Notes: generated from the letters alone by a model not told the origin. Positions 19,638-28,850 are shown, counted from the stretch's first letter. The stretch: DNA of 64,000 nt from Microbacterium bovistercoris (GCF_003387575.1 NZ_QUAB01000042.1:59621-123620), one strand, 5' to 3'. Program-made: numbers and translations.

Positions 19638-20774
19638 TCAGTCGTCGCCCAGATCGACGGCGAGCACCAGCACAGGACCGAGCGCGTCGCGCTCGACGGC
19701 CAGCGAGGGTCCGGCCGAGTCGACGACCACGCCGTCGAGCTCGGTGTGGCTGCTGAGCACCTTCGCGAGCTGCTCCGGCTCGAAGGGCATCGGGCGGTCG
19801 TTCCGGCCCAGAGCGACCACTTCGAGCGGGTGCGAGAACACCTGGAGGAATCGCTTGCCGTCGGCGGTGTGCGCCTCGGCGATGCCGACGGGCGCCCCGG
19901 TCGAGCCGTCACTCACCGCGACCCAGACCTTGGTCTTCGCCAGCGCCTCCCCGACCCGCGCCGCGGTGTCGGGCTGACGGGGCGCGGAGACCAGGCCCTT
20001 GATCGCCATGGCCGGGTCGCTCTGGCTCATGGCCTGCTGCAGCAGCTCGGTCGGGAACACGACGCGATGCGGCGCAGACGCGTTGTCGATGATGATGCCG
20101 GTGAACCCGCCGTCGATCACCTGCTGGTAGATCAGCGCGACCGGCTGTGCCATCGCAGAGGTGGCGGAGGGGTCCTCCTCGGTCTCGACCGCGGCGCGCA
20201 GCGCCGCGCCGGAGGTGAACGCCAGGAGGAACGACTTCTCGTCCTCGCGGATCACAGCGACCGACAGCGACTGTCCGCTGTTGATCTGCTCGCTCGCGTC
20301 GCCGTGGACGCGCAGGTACAGGTGCCCCTGCATCGACTGGCGCATCACGCCGAGCAGTTCCTCGTTGCTCGCGCCCTCTGCGATCTCGGCGAGGGCCTCA
20401 CGCAGCAGAACGTTGTCCTTCAGGCCCTCAATCGTGTGGGTGTCCTCCGGCGGCAGCGCTGAGGCGAGCGGAAGGCGGGGCTTCTCGGTCTCGACGACGT
20501 TGACCGTGGCCTCACGGCGTGGACGAGGGGCCGCCTGCGCCACGGGACGGTCGGCATCGCTGCCCGCAGCCCGCTCGTCGACGGGTGCCGCGATTTCGGG
20601 ACCGGCGTCCGCTCCGACCCCTCGGAATGCCTGCACGGAGATGCCGACGGTCGGAACGGCTTCCTCGACCGGTTCCGGCGCGGCGATGTCCTCGACGGGA
20701 GCGCCCGGGACCGGAGCATCCTCTTCGACGGTGGAGGGATCTGCAGTCTTCTTGCGGCGGGAGAACAGGGCCAT
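19638..20774 (-). CDS. SseB-family protein
   Basis: 378 residues. The first 110 are low-complexity (acidic/Pro/Ala, beginning MALFSRRKKTADPS), followed by a helical segment NVLLREALAEIAEGASNEELLGVMRQSM and a C-terminal SseB N-terminal-type domain (ATSAMAQPVALIYQQVIDGG, TELLQQAMSQSDPAMAIK, then a beta-rich end). SseB-like proteins are widespread in actinobacteria with no agreed biochemical role. It lies 22 nt after the start of the pcrA stop region on the same strand, so the two are in one direction but possibly separate units. Confidence 0.75.
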   Translation of the reverse strand: MALFSRRKKTADPSTVEEDAPVPGAPVEDIAAPEPVEEAVPTVGISVQAFRGVGADAGPEIAAPVDERAAGSDADRPVAQAAPRPRREATVNVVETEKPRLPLASALPPEDTHTIEGLKDNVLLREALAEIAEGASNEELLGVMRQSMQGHLYLRVHGDASEQINSGQSLSVAVIREDEKSFLLAFTSGAALRAAVETEEDPSATSAMAQPVALIYQQVIDGGFTGIIIDNASAPHRVVFPTELLQQAMSQSDPAMAIKGLVSAPRQPDTAARVGEALAKTKVWVAVSDGSTGAPVGIAEAHTADGKRFLQVFSHPLEVVALGRNDRPMPFEPEQLAKVLSSHTELDGVVVDSAGPSLAVERDALGPVLVLAVDLGDD

Positions 20775-20796
20775 ATGTGTCAGCCTAACCGCGTAA

Positions 20797-23232
20797 TCAG
20801 AGCTTGACGATCGGGGCGATCTTGATCAGCAGCTTCTTCTGCCCGGCCGCGTCGAACCGCACGTGGGCGATGCGCTTGGCTCCCTCACCGGTGACCGCCT
20901 CGATGCGCCCCTCGCCGAAGTCGTCGTGCCGGATGCGGTCGCCGGGCACGAGTTCCAGGTCGCCGTTGTCGCGCACCTTGGCGGTGACCTTGTTCGGGAA
21001 CCGGTCCATCGCGGTCGACAGCGGCGTCAGGCGCTTCTCCAGCGGCTGCGCGGCGAACCGGTCGCGGCCGCCGCCGCCCTGTCTGCGCGCGTTCAGAGCG
21101 CGCGACTGCGTCCCACCGCGGGAGTTCACGTCGCCAGGCGACTGCCGCCAGTCGATGAGCTCGGCCGGGATCTCCTGCAGGAACCGGCTCGGCATCGCCA
21201 CGGACACCTCACCGAACTGCGCGCGGGTCATCGCCAGCGACAGGTGCAGGCGCTTGCGCGCGCGGGTGAGGCCGACGTAGAACAGCCGGCGCTCCTCCTG
21301 CGGCCCACCCGGTTCGCCTGCGGAGATGCGGTGCGGGATGAGGTCCTCCTCGACACCGGTCACGAACACCGCGTCGTACTCCAGACCCTTCGCGGTGTGC
21401 ATCGTCATCAGCGAGACCGTGCCCGACTCGTCGTCGAGGTCGTCGGCGTCCGAGACCAGCGCGACCTCGGTGAGGAAGTCGACCAGCGTGCCGTCCGGGT
21501 TGTTCCGCGCGAAGTCGCGTGTCACGGCGACGAACTCGTCGAGGTTCTCGAGCCGTGCTTCGTCCTGCGGGTCGCGGCTGCGGCGCAGCGAGTCGAAGTA
21601 GCCGCTCTTCTCGAGCAGCAGCGAGAGCCCCTCCGCCACGGAGGTCGCCGAGGGGACCTCGCCGGAAGCCGGCAGCATGATCGCCGTCGCCTCGGTGAGC
21701 ACCTGGTCGAGCTGCCCGATCGCGGCCTGCAGCTTCGGGCCGACCCCGAGCTGCGAGGGGTGCGACAGCGCCTCGCGGAATGTGATCCCCTGTTCCTCGG
21801 CGAAGCGCGCGATCGCCGTCTCGGTGACATCGCCGATGCCGCGCCGCGGCTTGTTCAGGATGCGGCGCAGCGCCATCTCGTCGGAGGGATTGGCGACCGA
21901 GACCAGATAGGCCAGCGCGTCCTTGATCTCGGCGCGCTCGTAGAACTTCGTGCCGCCCATGATCTTGTACGGCACTGCGGCGCGGATGAAGATCTCCTCC
22001 AGCGCACGGGACTGCGAGTTCGTGCGGTAGAACACGGCCATCTCGGAGTACGGCATGCCCGCGCGGCGCAGCGCCTCGACCTCGTCGGCCACGAACTGCG
22101 CCTCGTCGTGCTGCGAGTACCCGGTGAAGCCGACGATCTTCTCGCCGTCGCCCTTGTCACTCCAGAGCTTCTTGTCCTTGCGGTCGAAGTTGTTGCCGAT
22201 CACGGCGTTGGCGGCCGAGAGGATGTTCTGCGTCGAGCGGTAGTTCTGCTCGAGCAGCACGACCTTCGCGCCGGGGAAGTCGCGCTCGAACTCGCTGATG
22301 TTGCGGATGTCGGCACCGCGGAAGGCGTAGATCGACTGGTCGGAGTCGCCGACGACGGTCAGCGACGCGCCGGCCTCGGCACCGGTCCCCGAGCCCGGCG
22401 TCGTCTCGGGCTCGAAGATCATCATGCCGTTCGAGGCATACGGCTCGGGCGCCTCGCCCTGCACCGGCCTGGTGAGCTCGTGGATGAGCGCGTACTGGGC
22501 GTGGTTGGTGTCCTGGTACTCGTCAACGAGGATGTGGCGGAAGCGGCGCCGGTACGTGTCGGCGACATGCGGGAACGCCCGGAACAGGTACACCGTCTGC
22601 CCGATGAGGTCGTCGAAGTCGAAGGCGTTCGCCTTCTGCAGCTGCCGCTGGTAGTCGGCGAAGATCTCGGTGAACAGGCGCTCCGCCGGGTCGTTCATGT
22701 TCGCGTCACGGGCGTAGGACTCGGCATCCTGCAGCTCGTTCTTGAGCTTCGAGATGCGGCCCTGCACGGATGCCGGGGTCAGGCCGTAGGCGTCGGCCTC
22801 GTGCTCCTTGACCAGCCGCTTGATGAGGGCGCGCGAGTCGCCGGAGTCGTAGATGGTGAAGTTCTGCGTGAAGCCGAACTGCCCCGCCTCGCGGCGCAGG
22901 ATGCGCACGCAGGCGGAGTGGAAGGTCGAGATCCACATGCCGCGCGCGGCATCGCCGACCAGGGCGCCGACGCGCTCGCGCATCTCACCGGCCGCCTTGT
23001 TGGTGAACGTGATCGCCAGGATCTGGCTCGGCCACGCCTCCCTGTTGCGCAGCAGCAGTGCGATGCGGCGGGTGAGCACGCTGGTCTTGCCCGACCCCGC
23101 GCCCGCGACGATCAGCAGCGCGGGGCCGCGGTGCGTCACCGCGTCGAGCTGCTGCGGGTTGAGCCCTGCGAGCAGGTCGTCGGAGGCCTGAGGGCCGGCG
23201 GAGGCGGGAACGATGAGTGGAGCTTCGGTCAT
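20797..23232 (-). CDS. pcrA: ATP-dependent 3'-5' DNA helicase PcrA/UvrD
   Basis: 811 residues, superfamily 1A. Helicase motifs run in order: the Q motif NPQQLDAVTH, Walker A VAGAGSGKTSVLT, Ia ITFTNKAAGEMRERV, II VDEYQDTNHAQY, III VVGDSDQSIYAFRGA, IV LEQNYRSTQNIL, V TMHTAKGLEYDAVFVTG and VI YVGLTRARKRL. It unwinds DNA in nucleotide excision and mismatch-type repair and removes recombinase filaments. The C-terminal region (about 745-811) has the beta-rich Tudor-like domain that contacts RNA polymerase in PcrA (LVPGDRIRHDDFGEGRIEAV). The start ATG 23232 is standard. Confidence 0.97.
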   Translation of the reverse strand: MTEAPLIVPASAGPQASDDLLAGLNPQQLDAVTHRGPALLIVAGAGSGKTSVLTRRIALLLRNREAWPSQILAITFTNKAAGEMRERVGALVGDAARGMWISTFHSACVRILRREAGQFGFTQNFTIYDSGDSRALIKRLVKEHEADAYGLTPASVQGRISKLKNELQDAESYARDANMNDPAERLFTEIFADYQRQLQKANAFDFDDLIGQTVYLFRAFPHVADTYRRRFRHILVDEYQDTNHAQYALIHELTRPVQGEAPEPYASNGMMIFEPETTPGSGTGAEAGASLTVVGDSDQSIYAFRGADIRNISEFERDFPGAKVVLLEQNYRSTQNILSAANAVIGNNFDRKDKKLWSDKGDGEKIVGFTGYSQHDEAQFVADEVEALRRAGMPYSEMAVFYRTNSQSRALEEIFIRAAVPYKIMGGTKFYERAEIKDALAYLVSVANPSDEMALRRILNKPRRGIGDVTETAIARFAEEQGITFREALSHPSQLGVGPKLQAAIGQLDQVLTEATAIMLPASGEVPSATSVAEGLSLLLEKSGYFDSLRRSRDPQDEARLENLDEFVAVTRDFARNNPDGTLVDFLTEVALVSDADDLDDESGTVSLMTMHTAKGLEYDAVFVTGVEEDLIPHRISAGEPGGPQEERRLFYVGLTRARKRLHLSLAMTRAQFGEVSVAMPSRFLQEIPAELIDWRQSPGDVNSRGGTQSRALNARRQGGGGRDRFAAQPLEKRLTPLSTAMDRFPNKVTAKVRDNGDLELVPGDRIRHDDFGEGRIEAVTGEGAKRIAHVRFDAAGQKKLLIKIAPIVKL

Positions 23233-23284
23233 GGCACTTCGAGTCTAGGCGCGGCCACGGACAGCGACTCGGCGAGCCTTCGGC

Positions 23285-24298
23285 TCAGCGACGGAAGAAC
23301 GCGACCCCGAGATCCGGATGATCGACGAACACGCCGTCCACGCCGGTGCGGGCGATGACGTCCCACTCGGCCTCGTACTCGCCGAACGCCGCCTTGCCGC
23401 CGGGACCGCGGTACGCGGGGTCCAGGAACTTGTTCTCCGGCCGGCAGGTCCAGGTGAACACGCGCAGCCCCCTGGCGTGCGCTCGGTCGACGAGGACTGA
23501 GTCACGGCCCAGCAGCATCCGCTTGCTGACGCTGATGCCGTCGACGGAGCCGACCAGCCGATCGAGACCCTCCGGCTCCACCTCGGAGCGATAAGTGGGG
23601 GCCGCGCGCCCCAGCGCTGCGATCTGGTCGAAGGGCTTGCCGCTCGCCTCGATGAGATAGATGTACGACGCGGCGATGCCCTGCTCGCGCAGCCGCTGCA
23701 GCACGGTCCGTTCGAACGACTCGACGATCAGCGGCAGTTCGCCGTCTGCCCAGCCGGCGACGCGCAGATCGCGCACGATGAGCGGCACGAGATCGAGCCC
23801 GATCCCCTCGAAGTACGTGGCGTGCTTGATCTCCAGTACGACGCCGATCTCGCGACCGTGCTCGATGGAGCCCTCCCGCACGAGATCGAGCAGATCCGTC
23901 AGGCGCAGGATCGGCTGCGCATCGTCGAAGCTGGCGCTCGAGGGCCGCAGTCTCGGCAGCCGCTCGCGGGTGCGCAGCGTGCTCAGCTCGTCCCAGGTGA
24001 AGTCCTCGGTGAACCATCCGGTGAGCGACTCGCCGTCGACCTTCTTCGTGGTGCGGCGGTCCGCGAACTCCGGATGCTCGGCGACGTCCGTCGTGCCCGA
24101 GATGTCGTTCTCGTGCCGGACGACCAGAACCCCGTCCCGCGTGGCGACGATGTCGGGTTCCACCGCGTCGACTCCCATCGCGAGCGCGAGCTCGTAGGAG
24201 GAGCGGCTGTGCTCGGGCCGGTAGCCGGGTGCACCGCGGTGACCGATGACGAGCGGAGATCTTCTGACCACGCTTTCAGCGTAAAGCACCCCGTTCAT
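23285..24298 (-). CDS. Glycerophosphodiester phosphodiesterase
   Basis: 337 residues of the GDPD TIM-barrel family. It hydrolyses glycerophosphodiesters to glycerol-3-phosphate and an alcohol. The catalytic block is VIGHRGAPGYRPEHS with the paired metal-site residues in AVEPDIVATRDGVLVVRHE; EIKHATYFEG and PLIVESFE are later barrel strands and GVDGVFVDHPDLGV is the last. There is no signal peptide, so it is probably cytoplasmic. ATG 24298 follows GGAG by 7 nt; a GTG at 24271, 6 nt after a TACGCT -10-like box, is an alternative leaderless start. It is divergent from the Bax-inhibitor gene. Confidence 0.93.
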   Translation of the reverse strand: MNGVLYAESVVRRSPLVIGHRGAPGYRPEHSRSSYELALAMGVDAVEPDIVATRDGVLVVRHENDISGTTDVAEHPEFADRRTTKKVDGESLTGWFTEDFTWDELSTLRTRERLPRLRPSSASFDDAQPILRLTDLLDLVREGSIEHGREIGVVLEIKHATYFEGIGLDLVPLIVRDLRVAGWADGELPLIVESFERTVLQRLREQGIAASYIYLIEASGKPFDQIAALGRAAPTYRSEVEPEGLDRLVGSVDGISVSKRMLLGRDSVLVDRAHARGLRVFTWTCRPENKFLDPAYRGPGGKAAFGEYEAEWDVIARTGVDGVFVDHPDLGVAFFRR

Positions 24299-24371
24299 AG
24301 GGATTCTCCGTAGACTTATGGGACACCGACCGATCCCTCGGGACCGATCCCCCTCAGGAGTGATCCGCACC

Positions 24372-25286
24372 ATGAGCAGCAACTTCGCCTTCAACAACCC
24401 GGCGTTCCAGCAGCAGGACCCGCGCAAGGCCGCCACGTACCCCGGCGCGCCGCAGGGCACCTACGCGCCGCCGCCCGCTCCGACCGCGGCCCACGCCGGT
24501 GTGGATGCTGCGGCGAACGCGCAGCTCGAGGGCATGTACGCCGCGCCGTCGGCCGGTGCCATCGAGACCGACCGGATGACCGTCGAGGACACGGTCTGGA
24601 AGACCGTCGGCCTCTTCGCGATCCTGCTGGTCACCGCGGCCGTCGGCTGGATCTGGACGATGTCCAGCCTGAACCCGATCACCGGTGATGTCACGCTGAT
24701 CCCGTGGATGGTCGGTGCGCTCGGCGGTTTCGTGCTCGCCATGGTTGTCACGTTCACCTCGCGCAAGAAGGTCCGCCCCGGGCTGATCTTCGGCTACGCG
24801 GCCTTCGAGGGACTTTTCGTCGGCGCCATCTCGGCCTTCTTCGAGACGATGTGGCCGGGCATCGTCGTCCAGGCATCGCTCGCCACGTTCTCCGTCGTCG
24901 GCGTGACCCTGGCGCTGTTCGCCAGCGGCAAGATCCGCGCCTCCGCGAAGATGACCAAGATCGTCATGATCGCCATGCTCGGCTACCTGGTCTTCTCCGT
25001 CGTGAACCTCATCCTGATGTGGACGAACGTCCCGATGGCAGCCGGCGCCTTCGGCATCTACAGCATGAAGGTCGCAGGCATCCCGCTCGGTCTGATCATC
25101 GGCATCCTCGTCGTCTTCATGGCGGCATACTCGCTGGTCCTCGACTTCGACCAGATCCAGCAGGGCGTGCGCAACGGCGCGCCCCGCAAGTACGGCTGGC
25201 TCGGCGGCTTCGGCATCATGGTCACCGTCGTGTGGCTGTACGTCGAGATTCTGCGCATGATCGCGATCCTGCGCGGTAACAACTGA
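24372..25286 (+). CDS. Bax inhibitor-1/YccA family membrane protein
   Basis: 304 residues. A soluble Pro/Ala/Gln-rich N-terminal tail of about 75 residues precedes seven membrane helices (from VGLFAILLVTAAVGWIWTM onward) ending YVEILRMIAILRGNN. The loop with DFDQIQQGVRNGAP is the family's conserved Asp-containing C-terminal element that forms the pH-sensing, Ca2+-leak gate in the Bacillus YetJ homologue. Length and arrangement fit actinobacterial YccA proteins. ATG 24372 follows AGGAG by 11 nt. A TAGACT hexamer near 24312 may be the -10. A strong terminator follows. Confidence 0.93.
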   Translation: MSSNFAFNNPAFQQQDPRKAATYPGAPQGTYAPPPAPTAAHAGVDAAANAQLEGMYAAPSAGAIETDRMTVEDTVWKTVGLFAILLVTAAVGWIWTMSSLNPITGDVTLIPWMVGALGGFVLAMVVTFTSRKKVRPGLIFGYAAFEGLFVGAISAFFETMWPGIVVQASLATFSVVGVTLALFASGKIRASAKMTKIVMIAMLGYLVFSVVNLILMWTNVPMAAGAFGIYSMKVAGIPLGLIIGILVVFMAAYSLVLDFDQIQQGVRNGAPRKYGWLGGFGIMVTVVWLYVEILRMIAILRGNN

Positions 25287-25301
25287 CCTGATCACGCGAA
25301 T

Positions 25302-25331
25302 GGGCCGCTCTCCCGGGAGAGCGGCCCTTTT
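25302..25331 (+). terminator. Rho-independent terminator
   Basis: Self-complementary GGGCCGCTCTCCC / GGGAGAGCGGCCC (25302-25327) followed directly by TTTT. It separates the Bax-inhibitor gene from the convergent sigma-factor gene. Confidence 0.92.
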
Positions 25332-25339
25332 CCGTTTCC

Positions 25340-26623
25340 TCAGCCGCGAGCCTTCGCCTCGAGCAGGGCGCGCTCGCGGTCGTTGCCGGCGAGACGCGCC
25401 GCGACGGCGAACTCGCTGCGCGCCTCCTCGGTGCGGCCCAGCCGCAGCAGCAGCTCCGCACGCGTCGCCGGCAGCAGGTGGTAGCCGCGCAACGCCCCCT
25501 CCTCCGAGAGCCGGTCGATGATGCGCAGGGCGTTCGCGGGTCCGGTCGCCATCGCCACGGCGGCGGCTCTGTTCAGCTCGACCACCGGCGAGGGGGCGAT
25601 GCGACCCAGCGCCTCGTAGAGCAGCACGATGCGCTCCCAGTCGGTCTCGTCGACGGATGCCGCCACGGCGTGGCATTCGGCGATCGCGGCCTGCAGAGCG
25701 TACGGTCCCCGGCCGCGGCCGAGTGCGTCGGTGCGAGCCAGCGCCGCGCGTCCACGCGCGATCGCCCCGCGGTCCCAGCGCCGACGGTCCTGGTCCGCGA
25801 GCAGGATCGGGTCGCCGTTCTGATCGACACGAGCGGGGAAGCGCGCCGCAGTGAGCTCCATGAGCGCGACGAGACCGTGCACCTCGGGTTCACGAGGCGT
25901 GATCTCGGCCAGGACGCGGGCCAGCCGGACGGCCTCGCGGGCCAGGTCCGGACGCATCCAGTCGTCGCCGGCACTGGCCGCATGCCCCTCGTTGAAGATC
26001 AGATAGAGCACGCCGAGGATCGCGCCCAGGCGCTCGGCGTACTCCTCTCGCGGCGGCACCTCGAACGGCACGTTCGCCGCGCCGAGGGTTTTCTTCGCCC
26101 GCACGATGCGTTGCTGGACGGTCGCGACGGGCACGAGGAACGCCCTGGCGATCTCCTCGCTGGACAGACCGCCGACCACGCGGAGGGTGAGCGCGACCCG
26201 CGCCTCGCGCGAGAGCACCGGGTGACAGGCGACGAAGATCAGCCGGAGCACGTCGTCGTCGATCGCGTCCGGGTCCCAGGGCACGCCCTGCGCGGACTGC
26301 TCCTGCTGTTCCCATTCGAGGTCATGCGCGATCACGGCGAGACGCTCGTCGTAGCGCTCCCTGCGCCGCCAGCCGTCGATCGCACGGCGCTTCGCCACCG
26401 TGGTCAGCCAGGCCGCCGGATTGCTGGGGATGCCGGCATCCGGCCATTTCTCCAGCGCCTCCGCCAAGGCGTCCTGGGCGAGGTCCTCGGCGAACGCGAA
26501 ATCGCCCGTCATCCGGGTGAGCGTGGCGACGATCTTCGCCGACTCGATGCGCCAGACCGCGGCGACGGCGCGCTCCGCGGATTCGCGGGAGCACACCGTC
26601 GCGGCATCCTCAGCTCTGGGCAC
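25340..26623 (-). CDS. ECF-type RNA polymerase sigma factor, ECF42 group
   Basis: 427 residues, much longer than a normal ECF sigma because of a C-terminal extension. Region 2 (about 15-85) has MTGDFAFAEDLAQDALAEAL and WLTTVAKRRAIDGWRRRER, and region 4 (about 130-180) has LTLRVVGGLSSEEIARAFLV and VATVQQRIVRAKKTLG. The remaining 240 residues are a TPR-like helical domain with NEGHAASAGDDWMRPDLAREA and YALQAAIAECHAVA, the signature of ECF42. The gene overlaps the upstream DGPF gene by 14 nt; ECF42 factors are typically encoded beside DGPF proteins and lack an anti-sigma factor, as here. Start GTG 26623. Confidence 0.93.
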   Translation of the reverse strand: MPRAEDAATVCSRESAERAVAAVWRIESAKIVATLTRMTGDFAFAEDLAQDALAEALEKWPDAGIPSNPAAWLTTVAKRRAIDGWRRRERYDERLAVIAHDLEWEQQEQSAQGVPWDPDAIDDDVLRLIFVACHPVLSREARVALTLRVVGGLSSEEIARAFLVPVATVQQRIVRAKKTLGAANVPFEVPPREEYAERLGAILGVLYLIFNEGHAASAGDDWMRPDLAREAVRLARVLAEITPREPEVHGLVALMELTAARFPARVDQNGDPILLADQDRRRWDRGAIARGRAALARTDALGRGRGPYALQAAIAECHAVAASVDETDWERIVLLYEALGRIAPSPVVELNRAAAVAMATGPANALRIIDRLSEEGALRGYHLLPATRAELLLRLGRTEEARSEFAVAARLAGNDRERALLEAKARG

Positions 26624-27035
26624 GGCGCTCGTTCTCCTCGCGCCAGCCGGCCTCCTTCTGGATCCACTCGTTGTCCTGCGGGAAGTCGGAGAGCTCCGTG
26701 ACGCGGCGCACCTCGAGATACGCGCCGGGCCCGAGCGGCGCACGCTTGGCCCATTCCGCGGCCTCCTCACGGCTCGACACCTCGATGATCCAGAAGCCGT
26801 TGAACAGCTCCTTGGTCTCGCCGTAGGGTCCGTCGGTGACCAGCGGAGCCTCGGCCGAGAAGTCCACGACGAAGCCCTCCTCGGCATCCGTCAGTCCCTC
26901 GCCGCCGATCATCACTCCGGCCTTGAGCATGGACTCGTTGTACTTCCCCATCGCCTCGATGACCTGCTCGAACGGGATGTCCTGGTATGCCTCGACGCCG
27001 GCGTCGTCCGCGCGCATGATGAGCATGTACTTCAT
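26610..27035 (-). CDS. DGPF/YCII-related protein, ECF42 partner
   Basis: 141 residues of the YCII-like ferredoxin fold. It starts MKYMLIMRADDAG, has the DGPF hallmark TDGPYGETKELFNGFWIIEV, and ends with a short charged tail. DGPF proteins are the usual neighbours and likely targets of ECF42 sigma factors; their chemistry is not established. A good ribosome site GAGGAG lies 6-7 nt before ATG 27035. It is first of the two-gene unit, so the ECF42 promoter should lie between 27036 and 27100. Confidence 0.92.
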   Translation of the reverse strand: MKYMLIMRADDAGVEAYQDIPFEQVIEAMGKYNESMLKAGVMIGGEGLTDAEEGFVVDFSAEAPLVTDGPYGETKELFNGFWIIEVSSREEAAEWAKRAPLGPGAYLEVRRVTELSDFPQDNEWIQKEAGWREENERRAQS

Positions 27036-27105
27036 GATGATCTCCTCGATCTCGGGGCCGTCTCTCGACCCTCTCATTCAGGACGTCGAACGAGAAGAGC
27101 ACCGA

Positions 27106-27135
27106 TCGACATCGGCGCAGAATTCTTTCTAGGAT
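27106..27135 (+). promoter_or_regulatory. Leaderless promoter for AlkD-like gene
   Basis: -35 TCGACA (27106-27111), 18-bp spacer, -10 TAGGAT (27130-27135), then exactly 6 nt to the ATG. There is no ribosome site, so transcription should begin on the start codon. Confidence 0.6.
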
Positions 27136-27141
27136 TTCCGG

Positions 27142-27804
27142 ATGAGCATTGTCGGCGAGATCCGCGACGCCCTGCAGGATGCCGCGGATCCTGCGCTGGC
27201 GCCCGGCCAGCAGGCGTACATGAAGTCCGTGATGCCGTTCCTCGGCGTGCGGGTTCCGGAGGTGCGCAGACTCGTGCGCGAGGTCGCGCGGCAGGAGAAG
27301 GATGCCGGGGCGCTGCGCACCGCGGCCCTGGAACTGTGGCGAGAGGCCGCGCATCGCGAGGAGCGGTACGCCGCGCAGGCACTGATGGCGCTGCCGCCGA
27401 TGCGCGGCCGGTTCGACCTGCTGGACGTGCACGAGGAGATGGTGCGCACCGGGGCGTGGTGGGACCACGTCGACGAGGTGGCGCACCGGCTCGCCGACCT
27501 GCTCGACGCGCATCCCGCCGAGATGGGAGTGGAGCTGCGGGTGTGGTCAGGCGATGAGGACTTCTGGATGCGCCGGGTCGCGATCATCGCCCAGCTGGGC
27601 AGGAGGGATCGGGTGGACCGCGCGCTGCTGACGGATGCGATCGAGCCGAACATCGCCGACCCGGAGTTCTTCATCCGCAAGGCGATCGGGTGGGCGCTGC
27701 GCGATCTGGCCAAACGGGATCCGGACTGGGTGCGGGACTTCGTCGCGCAGCATCCGGCCCTCTCGCCGCTGTCGCGGCGCGAGGCGCTCAAGCACCTCGG
27801 CTGA
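27142..27804 (+). CDS. DNA alkylation repair protein, AlkD family
   Basis: 220 residues of HEAT-like helical repeats, the AlkC/AlkD glycosylase superfamily. AlkD flips and excises N3- and N7-alkylpurines without a base pocket. Visible marks are MKSVMPFLGVRVPEVRRLVR at the start of the repeat array, the Trp-rich AWWDHVDEVAHRLADLL, the active-site-type segment ELRVWSGDEDFWMRRVAII, and PEFFIRKAIGWALRDLAKRD near the end. This is the second alkylation-repair locus in the window. Leaderless start at ATG 27142. Confidence 0.93.
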   Translation: MSIVGEIRDALQDAADPALAPGQQAYMKSVMPFLGVRVPEVRRLVREVARQEKDAGALRTAALELWREAAHREERYAAQALMALPPMRGRFDLLDVHEEMVRTGAWWDHVDEVAHRLADLLDAHPAEMGVELRVWSGDEDFWMRRVAIIAQLGRRDRVDRALLTDAIEPNIADPEFFIRKAIGWALRDLAKRDPDWVRDFVAQHPALSPLSRREALKHLG

Positions 27805-27830
27805 CGGCCCACGCAGCCTCTCTCTGACTG

Positions 27831-27891
27831 CTCCGGTCTCATCGGTTGCGGGTGTGCCAGGGGTCCTCACCCACAACGAGTGAGACCGGAG
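27831..27891. terminator. Long inverted repeat between convergent genes
   Basis: Perfect 11-bp arms CTCCGGTCTCA and TGAGACCGGAG, with an inner GGGTG/CACCC pair. The two flanking stop regions also pair (GGCTGACGGCCC near 27799 with GGGCCCGTCAGCC near 27904). It probably serves as a bidirectional terminator for AlkD and lactate dehydrogenase genes. Confidence 0.7.
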
Positions 27892-27911
27892 CGTCGTGAG
27901 CGGCGGGCCCG

Positions 27912-28850
27912 TCAGCCGAGGGCGTCCAGCGACGCGCGGATGGCGGCGGCGGATGCCCGGAGCTTCGCCTCCTCGGCATCCGTCATCGGCATCCCCGCGA
28001 CGGGGACCGCGCCGGACGCGCTGACGACGGATGGCAGCGACAGCGCGACCCCGTCGATGCCGTGCTCGCCGCTCAGCAGCGTCGAGACCGGCAGCACGGC
28101 ATGCTCATCGCGGATCACAGCTTCGGCGATGCGCGCCGCGCTCACACCGATCGCCAGGTTGGTGGCCCCCTTGCCGCGGATCACCGTGTACGCGGCATCC
28201 CGCACGTCGACCGCGATCCGGTCGAGCTCGTCGGGTGTGAACTGTTGCTCGGATGGCCAGTCCAGGATCGGCACAGGGCCGATGGTCGCGTTGGACCAGA
28301 CCGGGAACTGGCTGTCGCCGTGCTCACCGACGATGTCCGCGTGCACGCTGGCAGTGCTCACGCCCGCGCGCTGGGCGAGCCGCCAGCGCAGTCGCGAGGT
28401 GTCGAGCACGGTGCCCGAGCCGAAGACGCGATGCGCGGGCAGCCCGGTGATCCGCTGCGCGACGACGGTCATCACGTCGGCGGGGTTGGTGACGATGATG
28501 AACACGGCGTCGGGGGCGTGCTCGAGCAGCCCCGGCATCAGGCTCTGCAGGATCCGCACGTTCGTGCCGGCGAGCTCCATGCGCGTCTGTCCCGGCTGCT
28601 GCTTGGCGCCGGCGGTGACGATGACGACATCGCTGCCGTCCACGACGGACAGGTCGGAACCACCGCTCACGGATGACGAGGTGAACTGCGTGCCGTGTGC
28701 GAGGTCGAGCACCTCGGCATCCACCTTCTCTGTGGCGATGTCGTAGAGTGCGACCTCGGCCGCGCTCCCGCGGATCAGCGCCGCGTACGCGACGCTGACT
28801 CCGACTCCGCCAGCACCGATCACGGAAAGCTTCGTGCGTCCTCTGCTCAT
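27912..28850 (-). CDS. ldh: L-lactate dehydrogenase
   Basis: 312 residues. It reduces pyruvate to L-lactate with NADH. Marks are the NAD fold KLSVIGAGGVGVSVAYAALI with Asp in ALYDIA, NPADVMTVVA, the substrate Arg in VLDTSRLRWRLA, and the catalytic His in GEHGDSQFP. GEHGDS and Arg at the substrate-specificity site fit lactate rather than malate; related malate dehydrogenases cannot be fully excluded. ATG 28850 follows AGGATGG. Confidence 0.94.
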   Translation of the reverse strand: MSRGRTKLSVIGAGGVGVSVAYAALIRGSAAEVALYDIATEKVDAEVLDLAHGTQFTSSSVSGGSDLSVVDGSDVVIVTAGAKQQPGQTRMELAGTNVRILQSLMPGLLEHAPDAVFIIVTNPADVMTVVAQRITGLPAHRVFGSGTVLDTSRLRWRLAQRAGVSTASVHADIVGEHGDSQFPVWSNATIGPVPILDWPSEQQFTPDELDRIAVDVRDAAYTVIRGKGATNLAIGVSAARIAEAVIRDEHAVLPVSTLLSGEHGIDGVALSLPSVVSASGAVPVAGMPMTDAEEAKLRASAAAIRASLDALG

